Positions 1-9,119 of a stretch of 64,000 bases of DNA are shown piece by piece (position 1 is the stretch's first letter; each line of letters opens with the position of its first letter). The DNA comes from Granulicella arctica. GTDB lineage: Bacteria > Acidobacteriota > Terriglobia > Terriglobales > Acidobacteriaceae. The notes under the pieces are model-generated. The model saw nothing but the letters and a program-made list of their open reading frames with translations. It was not told the DNA's origin and ran no database searches. The DNA lies in assembly GCF_025685605.1 (NCBI RefSeq), contig NZ_JAGTUT010000002.1, positions 434,001-498,000 of the forward strand. Reading direction: 5' to 3'. Position numbers and translations under genes: made by a program.

Positions 1-540
1 TCCGGTCGCCTCTACATGGATTCCATCGCACAGGCAATTGCTTCGGCACTGGTCCAGGTGCGCGGCAATCTAAAACGGGCTCTTCCTCAATACCATTGCG
101 GCCTGACGCCCATGCAGCTATCCAGAGTGAAACAGGTGGTGTATGGACAGATCGACAGCGAAATTTCTCTCCAAGATATGGCCGCGGCAGCAGGACTGAG
201 TACCAACTACTTTAACCAAATGTTCCGGAAATCGACGGGACAGGCAGCTCATCAGTTTGTCTTGAATGCTCGCGTAGAACACGCCAAGGATCTACTCAGC
301 TCGTCACGACTAAGAATGATTGATATCGCGATTAGTTGCGGATTCCAGACCTCGCAGCATTTCGCCAGAGTGTTCCGCTTGCTTTGCGCTGTGACACCGA
401 CTGAATATCGCAGGACGTTGGGGAAGTCTGCTGCATCCTCCGAGGACGCTGAACAGCTACATAACAGCAACAAAATGAGTGAGAAGGGACTTTATGCTTT
501 CAATTCAAAGGGACGGTACGAATCTCACATACACCGATGA
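1..540 (+). CDS. AraC-family transcriptional regulator (5'-truncated by window edge)
   Basis: The frame is open from base 1 (S-G-R-L-Y before the first ATG at 16), so the N-terminus probably lies outside the window. Two helix-turn-helix units typical of the AraC/XylS C-terminal domain are visible: one around the ISLQDMAAAAGLSTNYFNQMF stretch and one around IDIAISCGFQTSQHFARVFR, followed by the usual P-x-E-Y-R end. Family knowledge makes it a DNA-binding activator or repressor; the sensory domain is not seen. A 30-residue tail after the HTH has no family match. Downstream lies a broken hydrolase gene, a possible former target. The family call is firm, the ligand unknown. Confidence 0.85.
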   Translation, partial: SGRLYMDSIAQAIASALVQVRGNLKRALPQYHCGLTPMQLSRVKQVVYGQIDSEISLQDMAAAAGLSTNYFNQMFRKSTGQAAHQFVLNARVEHAKDLLSSSRLRMIDIAISCGFQTSQHFARVFRLLCAVTPTEYRRTLGKSAASSEDAEQLHNSNKMSEKGLYAFNSKGRYESHIHR

Positions 541-1012
541 AGGGAGTTCGATTACGTTAGCCCCCATGGTTCTTGTTCATGGCTGGGGATGCGATCACAC
601 AAGTTTCCAGGCGCGGGAGGAATACTTTAGTCCCACTCGCGGCGTTTGCATCCGCGTACCGTAACGGTATCGGGGCGCTCCATCTCACGACAGACGAGAT
701 CGCCGCTCATGATTCAGTATTTGAATCGCTGCCACAAGCGCCTCAACATGTACTCTCTGCGTCCTTGATCGACCATGTTGTTGACCATGACGTGGTGGCG
801 GCTGCGCTGGACCGTAAAGTGTTAGTGGCTTAAATCAGCTCATCGCACCTTTTGGCTGATCTCGAGAAGCCAGCAAGGTTGACCCCCCACGTTGTCACGG
901 CCCAGGTTCTTGGAGCAAGGCACTTCTCTCCAGACGACCTTCCTGCATTCGATTCGGTCATTGCACCAGGCTTTATCTCTTTGGCTCTGGAGTACGGTTT
1001 GACGTTGACAGC
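498..1012 (+). pseudogene. alpha/beta-hydrolase remnant
   Basis: Pieces of an alpha/beta-hydrolase are spread over several frames. The N-terminal part (from about 498) has the oxyanion-hole motif VLVHGWGCDHTSF. A second frame (about 600-833) carries hydrolase-like middle sequence. A third piece near 890-1000 reads VLGARHFSPDDLPAF, like the segment around the catalytic His of this fold. The nucleophile-elbow G-x-S-x-G segment is missing, so there has been deletion as well as frameshift. The gene is non-functional as read. It directly follows, and overlaps the end of, the AraC-type regulator. Confidence 0.6.
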
Positions 1013-1039
1013 CTCATGCCGGTAATCAAGCAGCTACAC

Positions 1040-1180
1040 GCCCGATGCTTCGGTGACGACCAAGGTGAAGTGGTTAGAATCCGCGATCGTCGGCAAAAGA
1101 CCAGAGGGATGGAAGCTGGTGTTCATGCACAGCACACTGGTCCCGCCAAGGTGTGAATGGTTAGAGAAGATTGATGGCTG
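1040..1180 (+). pseudogene. SnoaL/NTF2-like protein fragment
   Basis: A short open stretch contains YTPDASVTTKVKWLE and GWKLVFMHSTLVPP. The latter resembles the C-terminal strand of SnoaL/DUF4440 NTF2-like proteins (GWKI-x-F-x-H-x-S pattern). The first half of the roughly 130-residue domain is absent. I read it as a truncated remnant in the decaying region that follows the AraC gene. The family call rests on one motif. Confidence 0.4.
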
Positions 1181-1347
1181 TCTTTACCGCTGGACTGCAA
1201 AGCTCCATGTGACCAGATACTGCAACTCACGAACGTACTAACTTATGCAACAGCTTTTCAGAAAAGTGACTCAAATGCTCTTCGATACCCTACCCCAACT
1301 CGGTAACCCCTCTCAAGCACAGACATACCTACGCCCCCTCGGCTCGT

Positions 1348-1830
1348 TTGAGGAACTTTTATGGCAGATGGACAAGCGTACTCGCCTCCACATCGACTCC
1401 ACTCAGCGATCTGCGCGACCATCCAATCATCCTGCTCGGTGGCTATAACAACCCATGGACCATGCGCTTGCTGCGCCCGACACGCTTTTACTTTTCGCCT
1501 GAACCATCCGAAGGCATCATCGATCGCGATCATCCAGACCACCAATGGATCCGCGATAAATCACAGCCCTATGCGAGCACGGATGATTACGGACTTATCG
1601 CCCGCTTTAATGATGGCACTACCGGAAGTGTTGTGACCGTACTTGCTGGACTCGGACGCAACGGAACCGAGGCAGCCGCCCAGTTCGCAACTAGTTCTCA
1701 GTACATGCAACTGATCAAGGCGCGATTCAAGGAGAATCCTAATAGGCCTAACATAGAGGTCGTTATCAAAGTGAGCGTTGTTGATGGAAGAACCGGTTCA
1801 CCTTCAATCGAGGATGCTTTTCTGTGGTGA
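1348..1830 (+). pseudogene. C-terminal remnant of an acidobacterial regulatory-type hypothetical protein
   Basis: The frame contains IILLGGYNNPWTMRL, DYGLIARFNDGTTG, AGLGRNGTEAAAQF and NIEVVIKVSVVDGRTG. This pattern recurs at the C-terminus of acidobacterial proteins that often have an N-terminal winged-helix domain (recalled family knowledge, not a search result). No winged helix or plausible start with a ribosome binding site is found upstream, so this is a 5'-truncated copy. Its function is unknown. Confidence 0.5.
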
Positions 1831-3188
1831 CCGCAACCAGACTCAGACCGTTTGCCTAAGCCTTTTACAACAATGATCAACGACGATTTATGTCTGGTAG
1901 TGCGTCTTACGTATAGTCGATCATTCTTAGACGTTTAGCAGTGTCGCATCGCAAAAGAAATGGTCCTCCGCTTGGGCAAAGGACCATTGACTTGTTGTGG
2001 TGAAGCCATGACGGACTCGCCAAGTCACGTGTCTCTGAGGTGGTGAGAAGGCTGGGTGTTTTCACGGCCTTCTGGTCGAGCTTCTTAATCTTGGGCGAAG
2101 TGATTGCCGCTGAAGTTTGGGCATGTCACCGTTCTACGGGGGTCTCACAGGTCATTTAGAAGATTATGCTTCGGAATCAACTCAGAAACTCCAGAAAGGC
2201 TCACTTGCTTTGCTTTGGACCAGCAAAAAGTTTTCTTCCCGCGATCAATGAAGTGCCCTCCGGCTTTCCAGCTAATGTCTTATGGCCTTTCCGTCTCGCA
2301 TCGTGGGCGTTTCAACTTCTGCTCTGGACGAGCATCGCCCAACTCTTCGCTGCTGACGGAACGCGACCATCGCCGGAGCAACTTCGGAATCTCCTCGAAG
2401 AACGAAGCAGCCCAGGCTGGCCTGCATCGCGGACAATTTCCAAACGCAACGTGGAGCGAACGGAAGCCTATCCTCACTGCTAGGCATATCTGTTCTTTCC
2501 CAATCTTGCAAGCACACCGGACGCTCTTTCCTGAGGAGATACAACTTCCTTATCCTGTATCGGTCGCCGATTTGATAAACAAAAGGTGAGACCGAAGAGT
2601 GACGATACTGCGTTCAGCAGCCGAAAAGATACTCACCTTATGAGATCCGTCGTGGGTACGAGAGCGGACTCTAAAATCTAAGTGCGCTAGGAGGAACATG
2701 CTGCAAGTCACTCATTTCCACTTCGGTTGCTAAAATATGGGTGTGGTGAGTTTTGCGAGTACCCCTGCGACTCGACCCCTTTCCAGCTTCTCAAACTCCA
2801 AGGCTGCTTCTTCCTCGTTGTACTTCTCGAACAAAGCCCCAGCGGAGGCTTGATGTGTCTAAGTAGGGTGCGGCGTACACAAGACCATCTGAATGCGTGC
2901 GCGCCCGAGCTTGCTGGCAAGTCGACGTTCTTGCTGACCTCGCCATCGCCTCAGCTTCGGAATTAGACGCTTACGTCACTTAAGACGGGAATGCCACTGT
3001 TTCCATGTTTTATCGGTCGACGCTTATGCATGGACCAGAATGATCCTGCCCCTTTTGAGGTACATAGGTTTGCTCCTCTGCCCGCAACATTAATTCGCTA
3101 GCCACTGAGGCGTTTGGCAGGATTCAAGTGACAAGGCAGCTCCCTCCTCACTGTGTAAGTGTGAAAAAAACGGCTCGGAAACCGAAAG
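1831..3188. other. gene-poor decayed region
   Basis: No open frame here resembles a known family. The longest plus-strand frame (2104-2589) is rich in Ser, Arg, Cys and His without a hydrophobic core pattern and looks non-coding. On the minus strand at about 2745-2860 a short stretch reads as a Glu-rich helix (ALFEKYNEEEAALEFEKLER), possibly a gene tail. One hairpin, 1959-1988, is listed separately. The stretch fits the pseudogene debris just upstream of it. Confidence 0.5.
1959..1988. terminator. hairpin, possible terminator
   Basis: Inverted repeat AATGGTCCT / AGGACCATT, 9-bp perfect stem with a 12-nt loop, about 130 bp downstream of the remnant ending at 1830. Only a weak T-run follows, so its role as a terminator is uncertain. 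Confidence 0.35.
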
Positions 3189-6100
3189 CTACGAAGATCG
3201 CTGGAAAGCAAACTCCGCTGCATGGACTGGTAATGGTTTAGCGAACATGTATCCCTGTAACTCACAGCAGTTCCACGATTCCAGAAGCAAGGCCTGCTCG
3301 TTTGATTCAACTCCCTCAGCGACGGTCGTGAGGCCGAGTTCCTGTCCGAGTCTCAACACCAGGCGACAAATGATTGCAGCCGTCTCATCTTTCACGATGT
3401 CGCGGGTGAAGATCTGATCGATCTTGATCGTGTCGATCGGAAAGCGGGAGAGGTAGTGGAGCCCTGAATAGCCTGTTCCAAAATCATCGATCGCAATACG
3501 AACTCCTAACTGCTTCAGAGCTCCGAGGGAACTTTCTGCAAGCGCTCCATTGTCGATAAGCAACGACTCAGTCAATTCCAACTCGAGCGACTCAGCAGGC
3601 AGGCAGGCTTTTGCGAGTGCATCAGCAACAATCCTTGGAAAAGACGGATCGCGGATTTGCGAGGCAGATACGTTAATTGACATGCAGATTGGCTCGAAAC
3701 CATCGCGTCGCCACGTTGCATTCTGTTTGAGTGCCTCTTCAAGCACCCACTGCCCAATCTCGTTGATGAGTCCAGTATCCTCGGCAATGCGAACAAATTG
3801 AGCAGGGAGCAACATGCCACGATCCGGGTGATTCCACCGGATGAGCGCCTCACACCCTTTAACCTTTTTGGACTCCGCAGAGACGCGGGGTTGATAGAAG
3901 AGTTCGAACTCGCCATTTACAAGCGCACGTCTGAAGCCTATCGCGACGTCGAGCGGCTCATTTTGATTAAATCTTAGATCCGGACTATAGAAGCGGAAGG
4001 AGTTCTTTCCACTTCGCTTGATCCAGTACATTGAGAGATCCGCCATCTGCAGAAGTTCTTCCGGTTCGCTGGTGTCCTGCGGAAAGAGAGCAATCCCGGC
4101 ACTTGCTGTGATCATGATCTCCTGATCGCCGAGTTGAAGCGGTTTCCTGATCTCGTAAAGCAATCGCTCCATCTGCTTCTCGAGTCGAGCCTGGTCCTCC
4201 CACCCGGAGAGGACAAATGCAAACTCATCCCCACCTAGTCGTGCCGCAGTATCGGTCCTCTCGACGAGCGAGTTCAACCGTCGACTGATCTGCACGAGGA
4301 TACGGTCAGCTTCGATGTGCCCGAACCTGTCGTTCATATGTTTAAAGTTGTCGAGGTCGAGAACCATAACCGCAACTTGGCGATCGCACTGCTGCGCAGT
4401 CTCGAGCGCACTCTTCAGTTGCTCGACGAGGGCATAACGGTTAGCAAGGCCCGTCAGGGCATCGTACCGTGCCTGTCTTGCCAGTTGCTCTCTTGTCTCG
4501 ATTTGATCAGTGACATCGTTCTGAATTCCGATGAGATGGCTGACCTTGCCATCTTCGCCGCGTACTTGTGAAACGTACACTTCGTTGAAGAAGGTCTCTC
4601 CATTTTTCCTGTAATTTCGAAGTAATGCCTTGCTCGGGGTGCCGTCTACAATAGCACTCTGGAGTTCAAACCTTCCTTCCTGCTGAAGGTCCGACCCCTG
4701 CAGAAAGCGGCAGTCTGTGCCAAGTACCTCTTCGGCAGAGTAGCCTGTCAATTTTTCGAAGGCCGGGTTGACGTAGATCAAAGGGCAATGGTTTGAACCG
4801 TCATATTTCGCAAGCGTGATGCCAATTGGTGCAGCGGCGACGGTTTGCTCTAGAAGCCGCAAGCGCTCCTCTTCAATACGCTTCACTGTGACGTCACGAA
4901 AGAACACGCTGATCCCCTGGTGCGTGGGGTAGCTGTGAACCTCATACCAGCGATCGAGCGGCGCGGGGTAATAGGCGACAAACTGCGTAGGTATGCGTTG
5001 TTCCATGGTGACATGGTAGTTGTCCCAAAACGCGAGATTTGACGCTGCCGGGAACTCCTTCCATACGTTGCAACCGACCAGCGCTTTTCCGTCACTCAGG
5101 AGTTCCTTGGCATGTGGATTGAGGTAGACAAAGCACCAGTTGCGATCAAGCATGAGGATGCCGTCACTCGTACTTTCCAATACCTCCCCGGCAAGACTTA
5201 CATCAACTCCTATGGCAATAACGCCGGAGACGGAACCATCGAGTTCGCGCCGCGCCTGATAGACGTAGTTGAAAAACTTCTCTTCGAGTGGTCCACCCTC
5301 AAACTGCGAGAGCGAGATACGGATGTCGTCAGCTACTCTTGTTTCGCCAGTCTGATACACCTCATCTAACAGGTCGATCCATCTTGTTCCGTCCAGTTCG
5401 GGAAGAGCATTCACAACGCGTCGCCCGATCAACTCTCGATTGCCAAGCAGGTCGCGATAGGACTGGTTGACCAGTTCGAAGATATGCTCCGGACCTCTAA
5501 GAACAGCAAGCAGGACTGGAGCCTGTTCGAAGAGCGCAGCGAGTGCTGTACGTTCGCGCTCCGCTTTATGGCATAGAAGATCCGCAGTTCGTCTCTGTTC
5601 TGTCAGATCGCGAATAAAGACGACGATACCGCCCGGAGCCGGTCGAGCTTCGATATGTACCCATATGTTCAATGGTTCGGGGTAGAACGCCTCGAAGCTG
5701 CCAGCGCTACGCTTCATCATCGCGCGTTCGTACACTGAAACATAGGGCGAATCGGGGTAGACCTGATGGGGAAATCTCTCCCATATATTCGTTCCGAGGA
5801 TCGCGGAGGCAGGTCCCAGAATCTCCGTGGCCCGGGCATTCATATAGGTGATTACCCACTCATGATTGACGCTCACCACCCCATCTGAAGTGGTATCGAG
5901 GACTTCCGCAAGTTGCGCAATGGCGTGCACGCTCTCCGTCGTCTCGTGGTGTACGCCCCGTATACCGACGACCCTCACTCCTTCAAAGATAGGAGTGAGA
6001 AAGTATGTGTAGTACCCGTCTTCGATTCGTGATCCCTTCGTGAGAGGAACCAGTACGTTCTCCCGGATGGATGTCTCTCCACGCAAGAAACATGCCTCGT

Positions 6101-6434
6101 GTTCCGGACCAAGGAAGTGCCATGCCTCTCTGAATATCTCTCGCGCTGGCTTCCCAAGCGAGCCAGGATCCATCCTGCCTAATGATGGGATCGCGGCATC
6201 GTTGTAGAAGAAAATCATCTCCGAGCCCCATACGATTGTGGCTGGATGCGTTGAAGCGAGCATGAGATTGACGTGCAGCAGCAGGGTCTGGGACCAGGTC
6301 TCGATCTCGCCAAGCGGAGTGGTAACCCACTCATGGAAACGAATGCGCTGTGACATCGCACTTTGGCCGGTAATACGAGCCCAAGGAATCGTTCCTACGA
6401 TCTGATCTTCGGGCGAGGGTTGCATTTCTTGCAT
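3189..6434 (-). CDS. multi-PAS / LOV sensor with GGDEF and EAL domains
   Basis: 1081-residue cytosolic signalling protein with no membrane segment. Several PAS-like modules precede a final one (about 515-635) with the LOV signature: GTDCRFLQG with Cys575 at the flavin-adduct position, then NYRKNGETFFNEV and GIQNDVT, i.e. the Asn/Asn/Gln flavin-contact pattern; the usual Asn before the Cys is Asp. The GGDEF motif is intact (RLGGDEFAF, about residue 735), but the inhibitory RxxD position reads ExxD. The EAL domain has intact motifs (CEALIRW, ELTES, DDFGTGYS, IKID, AEGVE), so it may both make and degrade cyclic di-GMP. Blue-light control is inferred. It is a single-gene unit with the start at ATG 6434. 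Confidence 0.9.
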   Translation of the reverse strand: MQEMQPSPEDQIVGTIPWARITGQSAMSQRIRFHEWVTTPLGEIETWSQTLLLHVNLMLASTHPATIVWGSEMIFFYNDAAIPSLGRMDPGSLGKPAREIFREAWHFLGPEHEACFLRGETSIRENVLVPLTKGSRIEDGYYTYFLTPIFEGVRVVGIRGVHHETTESVHAIAQLAEVLDTTSDGVVSVNHEWVITYMNARATEILGPASAILGTNIWERFPHQVYPDSPYVSVYERAMMKRSAGSFEAFYPEPLNIWVHIEARPAPGGIVVFIRDLTEQRRTADLLCHKAERERTALAALFEQAPVLLAVLRGPEHIFELVNQSYRDLLGNRELIGRRVVNALPELDGTRWIDLLDEVYQTGETRVADDIRISLSQFEGGPLEEKFFNYVYQARRELDGSVSGVIAIGVDVSLAGEVLESTSDGILMLDRNWCFVYLNPHAKELLSDGKALVGCNVWKEFPAASNLAFWDNYHVTMEQRIPTQFVAYYPAPLDRWYEVHSYPTHQGISVFFRDVTVKRIEEERLRLLEQTVAAAPIGITLAKYDGSNHCPLIYVNPAFEKLTGYSAEEVLGTDCRFLQGSDLQQEGRFELQSAIVDGTPSKALLRNYRKNGETFFNEVYVSQVRGEDGKVSHLIGIQNDVTDQIETREQLARQARYDALTGLANRYALVEQLKSALETAQQCDRQVAVMVLDLDNFKHMNDRFGHIEADRILVQISRRLNSLVERTDTAARLGGDEFAFVLSGWEDQARLEKQMERLLYEIRKPLQLGDQEIMITASAGIALFPQDTSEPEELLQMADLSMYWIKRSGKNSFRFYSPDLRFNQNEPLDVAIGFRRALVNGEFELFYQPRVSAESKKVKGCEALIRWNHPDRGMLLPAQFVRIAEDTGLINEIGQWVLEEALKQNATWRRDGFEPICMSINVSASQIRDPSFPRIVADALAKACLPAESLELELTESLLIDNGALAESSLGALKQLGVRIAIDDFGTGYSGLHYLSRFPIDTIKIDQIFTRDIVKDETAAIICRLVLRLGQELGLTTVAEGVESNEQALLLESWNCCELQGYMFAKPLPVHAAEFAFQRSS

Positions 6435-6965
6435 AGGTGCTCACCTCACGTACTCAACCCGCTTAACCGACAGCATACCCATGTGTCGTATACCAGACAT
6501 ATTACGCTTAGGTGTTACTTTTGGATTTGCGACTAGTAACCTAATCGTCTTAAGCTGCGAAAAGTTACGGGCGCAGGTGCGCACGTATCTATGTGTGTCG
6601 ACGAGTATGGGTAACGAGAATGCGGGAACCAGAACTGGCTTGATATCTATAGCAGGGCAATTAACGGTATTAGGTTTCGACGATCATGATGGGCGCGCTA
6701 CTCGTTCACGAGCCGCTAGACAAACGCCATGGCGAGCCGCAACCCCGCCTTAGCAATCGCTTCAGCCTCGATGAAGCCGTTCTTGTTCGAACTTTACATA
6801 AGGCTTCATACACTCGGCCGGCATCAGCAAACCTGATACCCCGATCGACAAGACTCGAGCCAGAAAGTGCGTTCCGGAATAAACTTTTGTCCCAATCACA
6901 TTCACCTTCGGGCAAGCGTGGAATGCAGACTGCGGCACAAACCAGAAACAACGGAGACTTGCACC
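6435..6965. other. intergenic, no recognisable gene
   Basis: About 530 bp between the divergent GGDEF-EAL gene and the ssb remnant. Frames are short, overlapping on both strands and without family motifs. It probably holds the promoter of the leftward gene. Nothing else is supported. Confidence 0.4.
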
Positions 6966-7163
6966 ATGTTCAACCAGATCAGGCTCATCGGACGCCTTGG
7001 GCAGAACGCGGAAGCTAAAAACGCTCAGGCCAACAAGGAATATGTCATCCTCAGACATCGCACCCATGAAGTTGGAAGAACGACGAGATTATGCCGCCAA
7101 GCATGAAGAGGCTCTCGAAGATCGAGGGCGGCGACATTCCGCAGATGCAGCCGATTGCGAGTA
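6966..7163 (+). pseudogene. ssb: truncated single-stranded DNA-binding protein (ssb) remnant
   Basis: The ATG at 6966 follows ACGGAGA (Shine-Dalgarno) and opens with MFNQIRLIGRLGQNAEAK and KEYVIL, the first beta-strands of the SSB OB-fold. The next 60-70 residues of the fold (the W-x-R-T-E-W-H region) are missing, and the frame changes. A tail with IEGGDIPQMQP runs into a stop near 7163. An internal deletion and frameshift make it inactive; a functional ssb must be elsewhere. A strong hairpin follows immediately. Confidence 0.6.
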
Positions 7164-7174
7164 GTCACCAGGTT

Positions 7175-7202
7175 GGAGGATGAGCCGAAAGGCTCATCCT
7201 CC
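7175..7202 (+). terminator. intrinsic terminator after the ssb remnant
   Basis: Perfect 12-bp stem GGAGGATGAGCC / GGCTCATCCTCC closed by a GAAA tetraloop and followed by TTTGTG. It sits 12 bp past the remnant's stop, so the transcription unit seems to have outlived the gene. Confidence 0.65.
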
Positions 7203-7374
7203 TTTGTGAGACCCAATTGTGTATAGCTGGTGTTCTTTCCCGATAAGCCGTCGCATTGGAGACAGTATCTGGGAGGGCCATCCTCAGAACATGATCGGCA
7301 AAGTCACGTTTCTATCCTTCACCCCTCACAAGTGAAGTCAGGCGAGATTGTGGGCCTCTTGAGAAAACAGGAGC

Positions 7375-9012
7375 TTAGAAGCCCTTTGCCTTAGGATCGG
7401 GTGCTGGCGTCGGGATGCGTGGCAGCATGTCGGTGCGGGTGGCTGCGTTATACGCGAACCACGCTTCCAACATACTTCCTTGCATCACATCGCCCTTCTG
7501 CACACGGTCGTAAAGGTCCATGTTGCTGTGGTGGGTGCGCGTGCCGTATTCCAGCGGATCCTGCATGAAACCGACGCCATTCAAGCCTATCCACGAAAAC
7601 GAAGTGGAATCCGTACCGCCGGGAGCAAGTGTTGGGCCTGCCGTGACACCGGTGACCGTAGCGATCTGCAGGTCCTTGACCGGTGCGATCCACGAGCGGA
7701 AGATGGCCGCCAGCTGATCGTTGCCCAGCGCTGACACGGCGCGGAAGCGACCGCTACCGCTGTCATCGTTGAAGTAGACGTCCAGGTTGTCATACTCAGG
7801 TGTCTTGACCATGGTGGTGCGCGGTGCAAAGTGCTTCTGCACGTACGCCAGCGAGCCGTACAGGCCCTCTTCCTCGCCGCCCCACAGGGCCACACGGACG
7901 GTGCGTGCCATGGGCTTCTTTACGGTAGCAAGAATGCGCATGGCTTCCATTGCGACTGCCGAGCCGGTGCCGTTGTCTGTCGCGCCGGTACCTCCCTGCC
8001 AGCTATCGAAGTGACCGCCCACCATCACGACCTCTTCGGGCTTTGTCGTGCCGGGAATCTCGCCGATGACGTTGAAGCCATTCTGGTCGTCCTTCTGGTA
8101 CTCCACTTGAATATCAAAAGTCATCTTTGGCTTTTCGCCGTGATCCAGCAGGCGCACCACGCGGTTGTACTGTTCCGGCGTGATCGCGACCATGGGCGGT
8201 CCGACCGGGTCGTTTGGATTCTGCGATCCACCGTAAGAGCCGAAGACCGTTCCGCCATCCCCGTTGTATCCCGGCGTCACGGCCACCAGTACGCCCTCCT
8301 CCTTGAAGAACGCATTGATCTTGTTGCGTAGCACCATGCCGCTGCTCGCGGCGGTGGAGAAAGTGGAAGGGGTGATGTCGCCGGGACGTGGGGTCGCTGC
8401 ACCTGCACCCCTGCCAAAGCCGGAGCGTGACGGATCCTGCGTCTCCGCGCGTGCTTCGATCTCTGCATCGGTCAATCGATGCGCTTCAGCTTCAGTGTGC
8501 ATCGCAAGCGCGCGTGGATCGAAGAAGAGCACCACCTTACCCTTCAGCTTGCCCTTGTATTTCGCAAAGTCTGCCTCGGTATGGAGAGGGGCGAAGACAG
8601 CCTCTGCGGTGACGGGGCCGTTGGTGCCAGGCGTCCACGCCAGTGGGAAGCCGATAAGTGCAGCGTATGCCGGATTTTCCAGAGCACCGTAGAACTTCTT
8701 GATCTGCCACCCGTAGCCGAATGGCCCCCAACTCTCCAGGTGCACATTCTGCAGACCCCACTCCTTCATCTGCTTCATCGCCCATTCGGCTGCGGCGCGG
8801 TGGTTGCGGCTGTTATTCACGCGGGGACCATAGACCTCACTCAGGTAATAAAGGTTCTCCATCACCTGCGAGTCTTGGAAGGCTTGGTTCTTGATGGTGT
8901 TCAGGGCGCCGAGGTCGACCTTGTCGCCGTCATTCTGCGCCTGCACGGTCGTTCCGAGGACAAATGCAGCCGCGCATGCGACTACAGAAAGCTTCGTTGC
9001 AAAACAAGTCAC
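7375..9012 (-). CDS. M28 family secreted zinc aminopeptidase
   Basis: 545-residue exported metallopeptidase. A Sec signal peptide ends near TTVQA-QND. A protease-associated (PA)-like insert occupies roughly residues 110-270. The M28 core has the di-zinc ligands in order: GGHFDSW (His, Asp), GATDNGTGSA (Asp), GGEEEGLYGS (Glu pair), NDDSGSG (Asp) and THHSNMD (His). I start it at GTG 9012 because GGAG lies 8 nt upstream and the signal peptide then begins correctly; the frame extends further upstream without a ribosome site. It follows the TonB-dependent receptor on the same strand, suggesting peptide breakdown coupled to uptake. Confidence 0.88.
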   Translation of the reverse strand: MTCFATKLSVVACAAAFVLGTTVQAQNDGDKVDLGALNTIKNQAFQDSQVMENLYYLSEVYGPRVNNSRNHRAAAEWAMKQMKEWGLQNVHLESWGPFGYGWQIKKFYGALENPAYAALIGFPLAWTPGTNGPVTAEAVFAPLHTEADFAKYKGKLKGKVVLFFDPRALAMHTEAEAHRLTDAEIEARAETQDPSRSGFGRGAGAATPRPGDITPSTFSTAASSGMVLRNKINAFFKEEGVLVAVTPGYNGDGGTVFGSYGGSQNPNDPVGPPMVAITPEQYNRVVRLLDHGEKPKMTFDIQVEYQKDDQNGFNVIGEIPGTTKPEEVVMVGGHFDSWQGGTGATDNGTGSAVAMEAMRILATVKKPMARTVRVALWGGEEEGLYGSLAYVQKHFAPRTTMVKTPEYDNLDVYFNDDSGSGRFRAVSALGNDQLAAIFRSWIAPVKDLQIATVTGVTAGPTLAPGGTDSTSFSWIGLNGVGFMQDPLEYGTRTHHSNMDLYDRVQKGDVMQGSMLEAWFAYNAATRTDMLPRIPTPAPDPKAKGF

Positions 9013-9053
9013 TGAATCACTCCATTTCAAAGGTGTTCTGGGTAAAAGGAGAA

Positions 9054-9094
9054 GGCCCGCTGCACCCTGCAAAGAGTGCAGAACACAGCGGGCC
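9054..9094 (-). terminator. hairpin between receptor and peptidase genes
   Basis: Outer stem GGCCCGCTG / CAGCGGGCC (9 bp) with an alternative inner pairing CTGCAC / GTGCAG. On the minus strand it is followed by CCTTCTCCTTTT. It lies between the receptor stop (9120) and the peptidase start (9012), so it may partly terminate or process a shared transcript. Confidence 0.5.
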
Positions 9095-9119
9095 CGTTTC
9101 GTTCGGTGCAGTTACAGAC

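Noticed and set aside
2104..2589. 161-residue plus-strand frame.
   Set aside because: Composition and lack of ribosome site or family pattern suggest non-coding sequence.
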